A DNA stretch of 21,682 nt, taken from Porticoccaceae bacterium. Its GTDB lineage: Bacteria > Pseudomonadota > Gammaproteobacteria > Pseudomonadales > Porticoccaceae. Where the stretch lies: assembly GCA_028822945.1 (NCBI GenBank), contig JAPKCN010000005.1, positions 1 to 21,682 of the forward strand, read 5' to 3'. Below are positions 8,249 to 15,751 of this stretch, in pieces. The position numbers and the translations under genes were made by a program. Each line of letters opens with the position of its first letter. Position 1 is the first letter of the stretch. The notes beneath the pieces are model-generated. The model saw only the letters and a list, made by a program, of their open reading frames with translations. It was not told the origin of the DNA and did no database searches.

Positions 8249-9087
8249 AGTCCACCGACAAAAAGATCAACACTAGCACGATTATTGCCGCACTTGGCGT
8301 GGTCGTCGCAATGATAGTAGTCGCGGGCCTTGTCTACCGCGTGCAAATGGCCGAGGAGAGCGACCCAGAAGCGCTCGGATCGACCCCCGAAGTAGTAGAA
8401 ATGGTGATCGAAAAGCTAGTAATCCCCGAGGCGGAAATACCTGCCCCACCGGTGGTTGCCGAGCCGCTAGAGACCCTGAAACCGGTTCCCGAGCCAATTG
8501 TTTTGCCCGGTTTGGACAACAGCGATGGTTTCATTCGAGAGGCTACGCAAGGGATATCATTGCACCCCCACTTTACGCGCTGGCTGACCACCGACGATCT
8601 TTTGCGGCGCTCGGCAAGTTACCTTGACGGGCTCTCTCGCGGCGTTGTGCTGTCTAAAATATTCCCGCTAAGTGGCCCGCAAGATGCGTTTGCGACCCAC
8701 AAAGACAGTCGGACTATCTGGTTGAATGCCGGCAATTATGAGCGCTACAACGATACGATTGACGCTCTGCTGTCACTCGACACATCGGCTATAGCCGACA
8801 TGTTTCATATGGCACGACCACTGCTCGAGGCCTCGTTTGCTGAAATGGGTTACAGCCCGAGGCAGATGGAGGGAATTATCCTGCAGGGTATTGATCGTGT
8901 ACTTTCGACGCCAATTATTGTCGAGCCAATTGAGTTGACACACGAGTCGGTGTTTTACGAGTTCGCCGACCCCGATCTCGAGGGCCTGTTGCCACTACAA
9001 AAGCAAGTGCTGCGCACCGGCCCCGAAAACACACAAAAATTGCAACAACAGGCATTGGCGCTGAAAACCGCGCTACTAAACCCCTAA
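8245..9087 (+). CDS. DUF3014 membrane-anchored protein
   Basis: The 280-residue protein has one membrane segment near the N-terminus (about residues 12-31), a Pro/Glu-rich linker (about 36-88, many PEP/VPE steps), then a globular domain beginning LPGLDNSDGFIREA. That opening, DLLRR, the NAGNYERYNDTIDALLSLD block and the C-terminal FADPDLEGLLPLQKQVLRTG are the pattern I know from DUF3014. The arrangement predicts an inner-membrane anchor with a periplasmic domain. Function is unknown. The ATG overlaps the DUF3108 stop (ATGA), so the two are probably translated together. Its stop lies 1 nt from the stop of dcd on the other strand. Confidence 0.8.
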   Translation: MKSTDKKINTSTIIAALGVVVAMIVVAGLVYRVQMAEESDPEALGSTPEVVEMVIEKLVIPEAEIPAPPVVAEPLETLKPVPEPIVLPGLDNSDGFIREATQGISLHPHFTRWLTTDDLLRRSASYLDGLSRGVVLSKIFPLSGPQDAFATHKDSRTIWLNAGNYERYNDTIDALLSLDTSAIADMFHMARPLLEASFAEMGYSPRQMEGIILQGIDRVLSTPIIVEPIELTHESVFYEFADPDLEGLLPLQKQVLRTGPENTQKLQQQALALKTALLNP

Positions 9088-9088
9088 T

Positions 9089-9655
9089 TCAAGTCCTCGG
9101 CAAAGTCACGCCGGTCTGACCCTGATACTTGCCTCCACGGTCAGCATATGATGTCTCACAGACCTCATCGGATTCAAAAAATAACATTTGCGCGACACCC
9201 TCGTTGGCATAAATCTTCGCGGGTAGGTTGGTAGTATTAGAAAACTCCAACGTAACATGGCCCTCCCACTCAGGTTCCAGAGGTGTCACATTAACGATGA
9301 TGCCGCAGCGGGCATAGGTCGACTTGCCCAGACAGATCGTCAAGACCGACCGCGGTATACGAAAGTATTCAACGGTGCGCGCCAGGGCAAAAGAGTTAGG
9401 AGGTATCACGCAGCAGTCGCCCTCGATATCGACAAACGCATCGTTGTCGAAATGCTTGGGATCGACGGTCTTCGAATGTACGTTGGTAAATATTTTAAAT
9501 TCAGCAGCACAGCGCACGTCATAACCATAGCTGGATACGCCGTAAGAAATCACTCTTTGTTCACCGGAGTACCTCACCTGTGCCGCCTCAAAGGGTTCGA
9601 TCATCTGCTGTTGCTCGGCCATTCGTTTAATCCAGCGATCTGACTTAATACTCAT
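9089..9655 (-). CDS. dcd: dCTP deaminase
   Basis: The 188-residue cytosolic enzyme deaminates dCTP to dUTP, feeding dTTP synthesis through dUTPase. It belongs to the dUTPase/dCTP deaminase jelly-roll family. IKSDRWI opens the protein, and GVSSYGYDVR (39-48) and GKSTYAR (110-116) are conserved. Ser112, Arg116 and Glu137 (in HVTLEFSN) correspond to E. coli Ser111, Arg115 and catalytic Glu138. The C-terminal YQGQTGVTLPR closes the nucleotide site. The ATG at 9655 has GGAG roughly 10 nt upstream. It lies 114 nt downstream of mrp, same strand, and is tail-to-tail with the DUF3014 gene with a single nucleotide between stops. Confidence 0.96.
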   Translation of the reverse strand: MSIKSDRWIKRMAEQQQMIEPFEAAQVRYSGEQRVISYGVSSYGYDVRCAAEFKIFTNVHSKTVDPKHFDNDAFVDIEGDCCVIPPNSFALARTVEYFRIPRSVLTICLGKSTYARCGIIVNVTPLEPEWEGHVTLEFSNTTNLPAKIYANEGVAQMLFFESDEVCETSYADRGGKYQGQTGVTLPRT

Positions 9656-9769
9656 TTAGGGGTCTCCATCGGTTATTATTTGGCTATTATGGTGTATTAC
9701 TTCGACCTGGTGTGGCGAGGTTTTGACGCAGCCTGAGCAGAATCGCTCTCAAACAAAGAGTGTCGATCC

Positions 9770-10573
9770 TTACTCAAAGACAATATCCGGACCGCTACTT
9801 ACCCCGTTCTTGGCAAGCGCGGCTATCACCGCCCTAGCTATATCGCGATAGGCGACTGCCGAAGAGCTCTCGGGAGCGGCTAGCACAATCGGTTGACCTC
9901 CGTCTCCACCGATCCGTACTTTGGCATCAAGAGGCAACTGGCCAAGAAGCTCTGTGATATAGGTTTGCGCCAGCATAGCGCCGCCACCGCTGCCGAAAAT
10001 TGCCTCGTTGTGACCGCAGGCAGAACACTCGTGCATCGCCATGTTCTCGACAATACCCAATACTGGGATCTTCACCTTGGCAAACATCTCGATGCCCTTT
10101 TGCGCGTCTAGTAGGGCTATATCTTGGGGCGTTGTGACAATCACAGCGCCAGCCACTTCGGTCTGCTGGGCCAGCGTCAATTGAATATCGCCAGTACCAG
10201 GCGGTAAATCGACCAGTAGTACGTCAAGTTGACCCCAGTTGGTATGTTGCAGCATCTGCTGAAGAGCGCCTGCCGCCATCGGCCCGCGCCATGCCATAGC
10301 GGTATTAGCCGCCACCAGATAGGCCATCGACATGGTCTTGAGGCCCTGCACTAATACCGGCATAAGCCGCTTGCCATCGGCCGACTCCGGGCGCACGCCG
10401 TCAGCCACGCCGAGCATCATAGCGACACTCGGGCCATAGATGTCGGCGTCTAACAAACCCACATCTAAACCTTCAGCACGCATACCAAGCGCCAAATTGA
10501 CCGCGACGGTGGACTTGCCAACGCCTCCTTTTCCAGAGGCCACGGCGATAATTTTTTTAACCTCAGCTACCAC
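9770..10573 (-). CDS. apbC: Mrp/ApbC-family Fe-S cluster carrier ATPase, short form
   Basis: The protein is a P-loop (MinD/Mrp family) NTPase that binds and transfers Fe-S clusters. From the chosen GTG start (10573) it has 267 residues: deviant Walker A GKGGVGKST at 14-22, LLDADIYGP at 40-48, VDLPPGTGD at 121-129 and the cluster-binding pair Cys183-x2-Cys186 in HECSACGH. GTG 10573 is preferred because AGGA (10579-10582) lies 5 nt upstream; an upstream GTG at 10603 and ATG at 10597 would add ten residues with no better signal. E. coli and Pseudomonas homologues (about 365 residues) carry an N-terminal DUF59/MIP18 domain, which is missing here, and the divergent metG leaves no room for it. Confidence 0.92.
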   Translation of the reverse strand: MVAEVKKIIAVASGKGGVGKSTVAVNLALGMRAEGLDVGLLDADIYGPSVAMMLGVADGVRPESADGKRLMPVLVQGLKTMSMAYLVAANTAMAWRGPMAAGALQQMLQHTNWGQLDVLLVDLPPGTGDIQLTLAQQTEVAGAVIVTTPQDIALLDAQKGIEMFAKVKIPVLGIVENMAMHECSACGHNEAIFGSGGGAMLAQTYITELLGQLPLDAKVRIGGDGGQPIVLAAPESSSAVAYRDIARAVIAALAKNGVSSGPDIVFE

Positions 10574-10712
10574 TGATTTCCTCGCTCTATAAACCATAAA
10601 CACACGTCGTTATCGACGACTTACAACGGCGGCGAATAGCACATGAAAAGTTGCCATAAAATCGCTATAGTTGCCAGCACATTTGCCCGCCAAACAAAAA
10701 GAAACGAACGAC

Positions 10713-12734
10713 ATGCCAAAGACTCGACAAATTCTTGTTACCAGCGCCCTTCCCTATGCAAATGCGGCACTCCATCTTGGACATATATTGGAGTATACGC
10801 AAACTGATATCTGGGTGCGCTTTCAAAAAATGCGTGGCCACGAATGTTACTACGTTTGCGGCGACGATGCTCACGGCACTGCAATTATGCTCAAGGCCGA
10901 CGAACAGGGCATTACCGCAGAGGAGCATATCGCCAATATGCGGGCGATTCATGAGGCTGATTTTGCTGATTTTTTGATCGGTGTCGACCACTATGGTTCG
11001 ACCCACTCCGAAGAGAACCGTGTTTTTTCAGAACTCATCTACCAGCGCTTAGTGGCCAACCAGCACATTGCTCAACGCACGATCGTGCAGTCTTTTGACC
11101 CACAGAAAAAAATCTTTCTTGCCGATCGCTATATTCGTGGCACCTGCCCTAAATGCAAAACTGCCGACCAGTATGGCGACAACTGCGAGGCCTGCGGCGC
11201 CACCTATCAAGCCACCGACCTGATCGATGCGGTATCTGCAATATCCGGTGCTACGCCGATTGAGAAAGAATCGCTGCACTACTTTTTTAAACTCCCCGAA
11301 TTTAGCCAATTCTTGCAACATTGGACCCGCGATGGCCACCTTCAGGAAGAGGTCGCCAACAAGCTCGCCGAATGGTTAGACAGCGGTCTTCAGGAATGGG
11401 ATATCAGTCGCGATGACCCTTATTTCGGTTTCCAAATTCCTGGTGCCCCAGGTAAGTATTTTTACGTCTGGCTGGACGCCCCAATAGGCTATATGGCGAT
11501 TTTTAAATCTCTGTGCGACCAACGTGGGTTAGATTTTGAGCGCTTTTGGGCCTCCGATAGCAGCACCGAACTACATCACTTTATCGGCAAAGATATCGTC
11601 AACTTTCATGCGCTTTTTTGGCCTGCCATGCTGCACAGCGCCGGTTTTCGAACCCCCACGCAGATTTCGGTACATGGGTTTGTCACGGTCAATGGCAAAA
11701 AAATGTCTAAATCGCGCGGCACCTTTATCAATGCACGCTGTTACCTAGACCACCTCGACCCCGAGTATCTGCGATATTACTACGCCTCTAAACTATCTCG
11801 CTCAGTAGACGATATCGACCTCAATCTAGAGGATTTTGTGCAAAAAGTGAATAGCGATTTGGTCGGTAAAGTCGTCAATATCGCCAGCCGCTGTGCCAAA
11901 TTTATCGCCCAAGGCAACGCCTCCGTACTATCGAAAAATATCGAAAATACAGAGCTCTGGGCGCAGGCCAGTGGCGCCCAACAACGGATTGCCGAGCACT
12001 ACGAAAATCGCGATTTTAGTAAGGCAGTGCGCGAAATCATGGCGCAAGCTGACTCTGCCAACGAGTACATTGCCTCGCGCGAACCCTGGAAGCTTAACAA
12101 AGATCAAGCCCAGCGACAGCAAGTGCAAGATATATGTTCCTTGGGTATTAATCTGTTTCGCGTACTGGTGATCTATCTAAAGCCAATACTGCCGCAGATG
12201 GCCGCCGCCAGCGAGTATTTTTTAAACGACCAACTGGACTGGGCTAGCGCCGCCACGCCGCTACTAGGACATCGTATTGAGAGCTTTAAACCACTTTTGA
12301 AGCGGGTTGAAAACGAGCACGTTGAAGCCATGCTGGAGGCCAGTGCAGAACAGGCCGCCGCGCTACAAAATGCCACTCTGGCCAAGGCTAGCTCGAGCGA
12401 ACCGCTGGCGCCGCAAATCGAATTCGACGACTTTATGAAGGTCGATCTCAGAGTGGCAAAAATTATTCGCGCCGAAGCGGTCGAAGGTGCCGATAAACTG
12501 CTGCAATTGACGCTCGATTTGGGCGATAGCACCCGGCAGGTTTTCTCGGGGATTAAGTCGGCCTATAAACCGCAGGATCTCGAGGGCCGCTTGACCCTGA
12601 TGGTCGCTAATTTAGCCCCGCGGAAAATGCGCTTTGGCGTCTCCGAGGGGATGGTGCTAGCGGCCGGTTCGTCAGAGGGCATCTACCTATTGGAACCCGA
12701 CAGCGGCGCTCAACCAGGGCAGCGTGTCACCTAG
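10713..12734 (+). CDS. metG: Methionyl-tRNA synthetase
   Basis: The 673-residue class I synthetase charges tRNA-Met. Its signature HLGH (HIGH motif) is at residues 21-24 and KMSKS at 330-334. A zinc knuckle with Cys145, Cys148, Cys158 and Cys161 sits in the connective peptide. A C-terminal EMAPII-like tRNA-binding/dimerisation domain begins at about residue 566 (FDDFMKVDLRVAKI), so this is the long dimeric form, close to E. coli (677). I start at the ATG at 10713 because MPKTRQILVTSALPYAN matches the usual N-terminus; a TTG at 10671 would add 14 unconserved residues. It is divergent from mrp. A strong palindrome without a T-run follows the stop before rsxA. Confidence 0.97.
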   Translation: MPKTRQILVTSALPYANAALHLGHILEYTQTDIWVRFQKMRGHECYYVCGDDAHGTAIMLKADEQGITAEEHIANMRAIHEADFADFLIGVDHYGSTHSEENRVFSELIYQRLVANQHIAQRTIVQSFDPQKKIFLADRYIRGTCPKCKTADQYGDNCEACGATYQATDLIDAVSAISGATPIEKESLHYFFKLPEFSQFLQHWTRDGHLQEEVANKLAEWLDSGLQEWDISRDDPYFGFQIPGAPGKYFYVWLDAPIGYMAIFKSLCDQRGLDFERFWASDSSTELHHFIGKDIVNFHALFWPAMLHSAGFRTPTQISVHGFVTVNGKKMSKSRGTFINARCYLDHLDPEYLRYYYASKLSRSVDDIDLNLEDFVQKVNSDLVGKVVNIASRCAKFIAQGNASVLSKNIENTELWAQASGAQQRIAEHYENRDFSKAVREIMAQADSANEYIASREPWKLNKDQAQRQQVQDICSLGINLFRVLVIYLKPILPQMAAASEYFLNDQLDWASAATPLLGHRIESFKPLLKRVENEHVEAMLEASAEQAAALQNATLAKASSSEPLAPQIEFDDFMKVDLRVAKIIRAEAVEGADKLLQLTLDLGDSTRQVFSGIKSAYKPQDLEGRLTLMVANLAPRKMRFGVSEGMVLAAGSSEGIYLLEPDSGAQPGQRVT

Positions 12735-12767
12735 CGCCACGAGCCGCAAGCAGGGCAGTTAAACAGG

Positions 12768-12785
12768 CTCGGGCAATTGCCCGAG
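12768..12785. repeat. Perfect 18-bp palindrome between metG and rsxA
   Basis: CTCGGGCAATTGCCCGAG is a perfect inverted repeat with 9-nt halves (or a 7-bp stem with AATT loop). It lies 33 nt after the metG stop and 32 nt before the rsxA start. No T-run follows on either strand, so it is not a standard intrinsic terminator. It could be an operator, an mRNA hairpin protecting or attenuating the rsx message, or a weak terminator of metG. A GAGCC at 12741-12745 could pair with GGCTC at 12766-12770, competing with the palindrome. Confidence 0.5.
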
Positions 12786-12817
12786 ACACGAACTACAGTG
12801 CCGACTCTGAGCAGATT

Positions 12818-13393
12818 ATGAGCGAATTTAGCAGCGTCCTGATGGGTGCGATATTGATCAACAATGTTATGTTGCTGCAGCTGCTTGGCGTCTCTGCATT
12901 TTTAAAAATTGCCCGAACTCCGTCTGCCTCAATAGGTATGGCTATCGCCACCACCATTGCCGTGACACTGACCTCCATGGTCAATCACATCATCGATCAC
13001 TGGGTTCTAATACCGCTGCAACTGAGCTACTTGCGCACCCTAACATTTGTGTTAGTGATTAGCACATTGGCTCAATCTGCTACGCTGTTTGTCGAGGCGC
13101 GGCGGCCGCCTCTATACCTTGCACTCACTGGCCTGATGCCGTTCCTCGCCAGCAATACACTTATCCTTGCCGTGGCGCTACAGAATAGCGCAGCCGATCT
13201 AAGCTTTATTCACTCGACCCTCGCAGGATTGGCTGCAGGCTTAGGTTATGCGCTGGTATTGGTGCTATTTGCCGCAGTCTGCGAGAGGCTGGTTGCTGCC
13301 GACGTACCGCGACCATTTCAAGGCGCTGCCATCACATTGATCAGCGCCGGCTTAATGTCGATGGCCTTTATGGGCCTGAGCGGCATCGTTTAG
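12818..13393 (+). CDS. rsxA: Electron transport complex subunit RsxA (RnfA), lacking its cluster cysteines
   Basis: This 191-residue polytopic membrane protein, with about six membrane segments, is the RnfA/NqrE-type subunit that pairs with RsxE in an inverted-repeat arrangement. Family blocks are clear: ILINN (12-16), GMAIATTIAVTL (40-51), LIPLQLSYLRTL (64-75) and the C-terminal DVPRPFQGAAITLISAGLMSMAFMG. In characterised Rnf and Na+-NQR complexes two cysteines of this subunit help hold an intramembrane [2Fe-2S] cluster. Here LGLCPF reads LGVSAF (Ser26, codon TCT at 12893-12895) and the Asn-Cys pair reads Asn113-Thr114 (codon ACA at 13157-13159). The frame is otherwise intact. It starts at ATG 12818 with weak GAG upstream; rsxB begins 1 nt after its stop. 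Confidence 0.93.
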   Translation: MSEFSSVLMGAILINNVMLLQLLGVSAFLKIARTPSASIGMAIATTIAVTLTSMVNHIIDHWVLIPLQLSYLRTLTFVLVISTLAQSATLFVEARRPPLYLALTGLMPFLASNTLILAVALQNSAADLSFIHSTLAGLAAGLGYALVLVLFAAVCERLVAADVPRPFQGAAITLISAGLMSMAFMGLSGIV

Positions 13394-13394
13394 T

Positions 13395-14012
13395 ATGGAC
13401 GCCGCGCTGAGCGCCAACGCCTACCTGTCGACACTCGTTGCATCGCTTGGGTTGGCTCTGGTATTTGGCGGACTGGTTCGACTGGCGTCAATGCTCTTCC
13501 CGGTCGAACGCGATCGACGCATTTTGGAGATCGACGATCTTTTACCGCAAACTCAGTGCGGCCAATGTGGTCATCCCGGCTGCCGACCCTATGCCGAGGC
13601 GATTGCGGACGGGCAAGCAATAAATCGCTGCCCACCGGGGGGGCAGGCTACGATCGACGCGTTAGCCCTATTACTCAAGGTCACAGCCCCCAACCTCGAT
13701 CCCGAACACGGATTGGAGAGCTCGCACATCAGAGTGGCGTTTATTCGCGAGGACGAGTGTATCGGCTGTACCAAATGTATCCTCGCGTGTCCTGTGGACG
13801 CTATCGTCGGCGCTGCAAAGCTCATGCACACAGTGATTGTTGACGAGTGCACCGGTTGCGATCTATGCGTCGAACCCTGCCCAGTAGACTGTATCGACAT
13901 GGTGCCGTTAGCGCGGCCATCACACGATTGGCGCGGCCCGCCGGCCGCCCTTTTAGCGCAACTCATCGGCAGTGACCGAGATCCGGTACAGCGCCAACAG
14001 GAGGTGCTATGA
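13395..14012 (+). CDS. rsxB: Electron transport complex subunit RsxB (RnfB), multi-[4Fe-4S] ferredoxin
   Basis: The 205-residue subunit has an N-terminal membrane anchor (about 10-35), then a cluster-binding domain with Cys55, Cys58, Cys63 and Cys79 (TQCGQCGHPGC...RCPPGG), then a two-cluster ferredoxin domain with Cys122/125/128/132 and Cys152/155/158/162. All twelve ligands for three [4Fe-4S] clusters are present. In Rnf complexes RnfB exchanges electrons with soluble ferredoxin and passes them to or from the membrane centres. The protein is slightly longer than E. coli RsxB (192). It starts 1 nt after the rsxA stop and ends with an ATGA overlap with rsxC, so its translation is tightly coupled. 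Confidence 0.96.
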   Translation: MDAALSANAYLSTLVASLGLALVFGGLVRLASMLFPVERDRRILEIDDLLPQTQCGQCGHPGCRPYAEAIADGQAINRCPPGGQATIDALALLLKVTAPNLDPEHGLESSHIRVAFIREDECIGCTKCILACPVDAIVGAAKLMHTVIVDECTGCDLCVEPCPVDCIDMVPLARPSHDWRGPPAALLAQLIGSDRDPVQRQQEVL

Positions 14013-15751
14013 ACCGGGTCTGGGACACGCCCGGAGGTATCCATCCACCGGCCAATAAACGCCAGTCGCTCACGCTACCGATCGGCTATCCAAAACTTCC
14101 AGAACGATTGGTCGTGCCACTTATTCAACACATCGGCGAGCACTGTATCGCCTGCGTCACGATCGGTCAGCAGGTCCTCAAGGGTGAGCTAATCGGCGTG
14201 GTTGATGGCGCACTCGGCACGTCGGTGCACGCACCGAGTTCGGGTATAGTCAGCGCTATCGAGGCACGCCCCGTAGGACACCAGTCGGGATCGCTGGCGC
14301 CGTGTATCGAAATTCTAACCGACGGCTTGGAGCGTTGGGTAAGCCGCCCAAAGACTAGGGATTATCGCCAACTAGCCCCATCACAACTACTCGAGCGGAT
14401 TGCTCAGTCAGGTATTTGTGGGCTCGGTGGCGCAGGTTTCCCAACCGCCACAAAACTCACTTTCAACGGCGCTGTGCCGATCTCTACAATCATCATCAAT
14501 GCCACCGAGTGCGAGCCCTACGTCACCGCCGATGAATCGTTGATGCGTGAGCGTGCCGACGAGATCATCGCCGGTATCGGCATCATCGCGCTCCTCTATG
14601 ACAACACGCCACGCCTGGTAATCGGTATTGAGGAGACCAAGCCCGAGGCGTGCGCTGCGCTGCTCGCTGCCAGCCATGCAAGCGCTATAGAGATTGTCCA
14701 AATCCCCAGCAAATACCCATCTGGCGGCGAGCGACAACTGATCTACACGCTGACCGGCAAAGAGGTACCCAGCGGCCGTATCCCGGCAAGTATTGGCATA
14801 CTGTGCATTAACGTGGCAACTACTTATGCGATCAAACGCGCGATTATCGATGGCGAGCCTTTGATCTCGCGCGTTGTTACTGTGACCGGAAAGGCATGCG
14901 GGACCCAGCGCAATTATCAAACTCTGATCGGCACCCCGGTGCAGCATCTTTTAGACCACAGCGGCTTGGATGACAGTCGTCTCAGCAAACTCATTATGGG
15001 CGGCCCAATGATTGGCTTTGATCTACCCTATGCCTCGGTACCGGTGGTCAAAACGAGCTATTGCATTCTCGCGCCGGACGCCAGCGAATTAGCCCCTACC
15101 GCTCCCGAGCGCGCCTGCATCCGCTGCGGCTTTTGCGCCGAGGTCTGTCCTGTGTCGCTGCTACCACAGCAATTACTTTGGCATGCCAAAACCGCTGATC
15201 ACCAGCGTCTAGAAGAACATAATCTGTTCGATTGTATCGAGTGCGGTGCCTGCGCATATGTCTGCCCAAGTCATATTCCACTGGTGCAATACTACCGCGC
15301 CAGTAAGGGTGAAATAGACGCCGCGCGCGCGGATAAAGCGAATGCCCGACAAGCGCGGCAGCGCTTCGAGTTTCATCAACTGCGTCTAGCGCGACTAGAG
15401 CGCGAAAAGAACCAGCGACGGAAGGCCCGCCGAGCTGCAGCAGGTTCGAATCCGAGTCCGAGTTCGCGTATAAAGGCGCCTAAAGCCAGCATTATGAGGC
15501 TTTCAAGCGCCGATATTATCGCCGCGGCGCAAGGTCGCACGACGGAGAAAAAGCCAACCGCAGAGCAGACACTGAACAAGTTGCGACGCAATGTCAGCAC
15601 ATTGCAGATGCGCCTGGAACACGCCGAACGGCGGCTCGCCGCAGCTGCGGGAGAAACTGCCGACAAACAAAATAGTCTAAGGGCGACCGCCGAAGACGCG
15701 CGCCAAAAACTTCATCGCGGCGAACAGCGCCTCACCGAGCAATACCACTGA
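14009..15751 (+). CDS. rsxC: Electron transport complex subunit RsxC (RnfC), NADH/FMN and Fe-S subunit
   Basis: The 580-residue peripheral subunit oxidises or reduces NAD(H) with FMN. An N-terminal lipoyl/SLBB-like segment (about 30-105, containing HAPSSGIV) precedes the nucleotide/flavin domain, marked by GLGGAGFPT at 138-146 and ATECEPYVTAD at 165-175. Two [4Fe-4S] clusters are bound by Cys370/373/376/380 and Cys409/412/415/419. After residue about 435 follows a highly charged, Arg/Ala/Glu-rich tail of some 145 residues, probably coiled coil (about 515-575). This tail is much shorter than in E. coli RsxC (740), which has long Ala/Lys-rich repeats. The start overlaps rsxB by 4 nt; the stop overlaps rsxD by 1 nt (TGATG). 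Confidence 0.96.
   Translation: MNRVWDTPGGIHPPANKRQSLTLPIGYPKLPERLVVPLIQHIGEHCIACVTIGQQVLKGELIGVVDGALGTSVHAPSSGIVSAIEARPVGHQSGSLAPCIEILTDGLERWVSRPKTRDYRQLAPSQLLERIAQSGICGLGGAGFPTATKLTFNGAVPISTIIINATECEPYVTADESLMRERADEIIAGIGIIALLYDNTPRLVIGIEETKPEACAALLAASHASAIEIVQIPSKYPSGGERQLIYTLTGKEVPSGRIPASIGILCINVATTYAIKRAIIDGEPLISRVVTVTGKACGTQRNYQTLIGTPVQHLLDHSGLDDSRLSKLIMGGPMIGFDLPYASVPVVKTSYCILAPDASELAPTAPERACIRCGFCAEVCPVSLLPQQLLWHAKTADHQRLEEHNLFDCIECGACAYVCPSHIPLVQYYRASKGEIDAARADKANARQARQRFEFHQLRLARLEREKNQRRKARRAAAGSNPSPSSRIKAPKASIMRLSSADIIAAAQGRTTEKKPTAEQTLNKLRRNVSTLQMRLEHAERRLAAAAGETADKQNSLRATAEDARQKLHRGEQRLTEQYH

Noticed and set aside
9257..9643. Plus-strand open frame of 128 codons opposite dcd
   Set aside because: It is antisense to a fully conserved dcd and encodes no recognisable protein.
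10605..10618. Inverted repeat CGTCG-TTAT-CGACG in the mrp/metG divergent region as an operator
   Set aside because: Five-base arms are expected often by chance, and no matching promoter elements were found beside it.
12173..12532. Minus-strand Ser/Ala-rich frame of 119 codons opposite metG
   Set aside because: The low-complexity composition reflects the complement of the metG C-terminal codons.
14408..14947. Long minus-strand open frame (179 codons) inside rsxC
   Set aside because: It is fully antisense to a well-conserved gene, has no recognisable domain and no good start signal; it mirrors rsxC codon bias.
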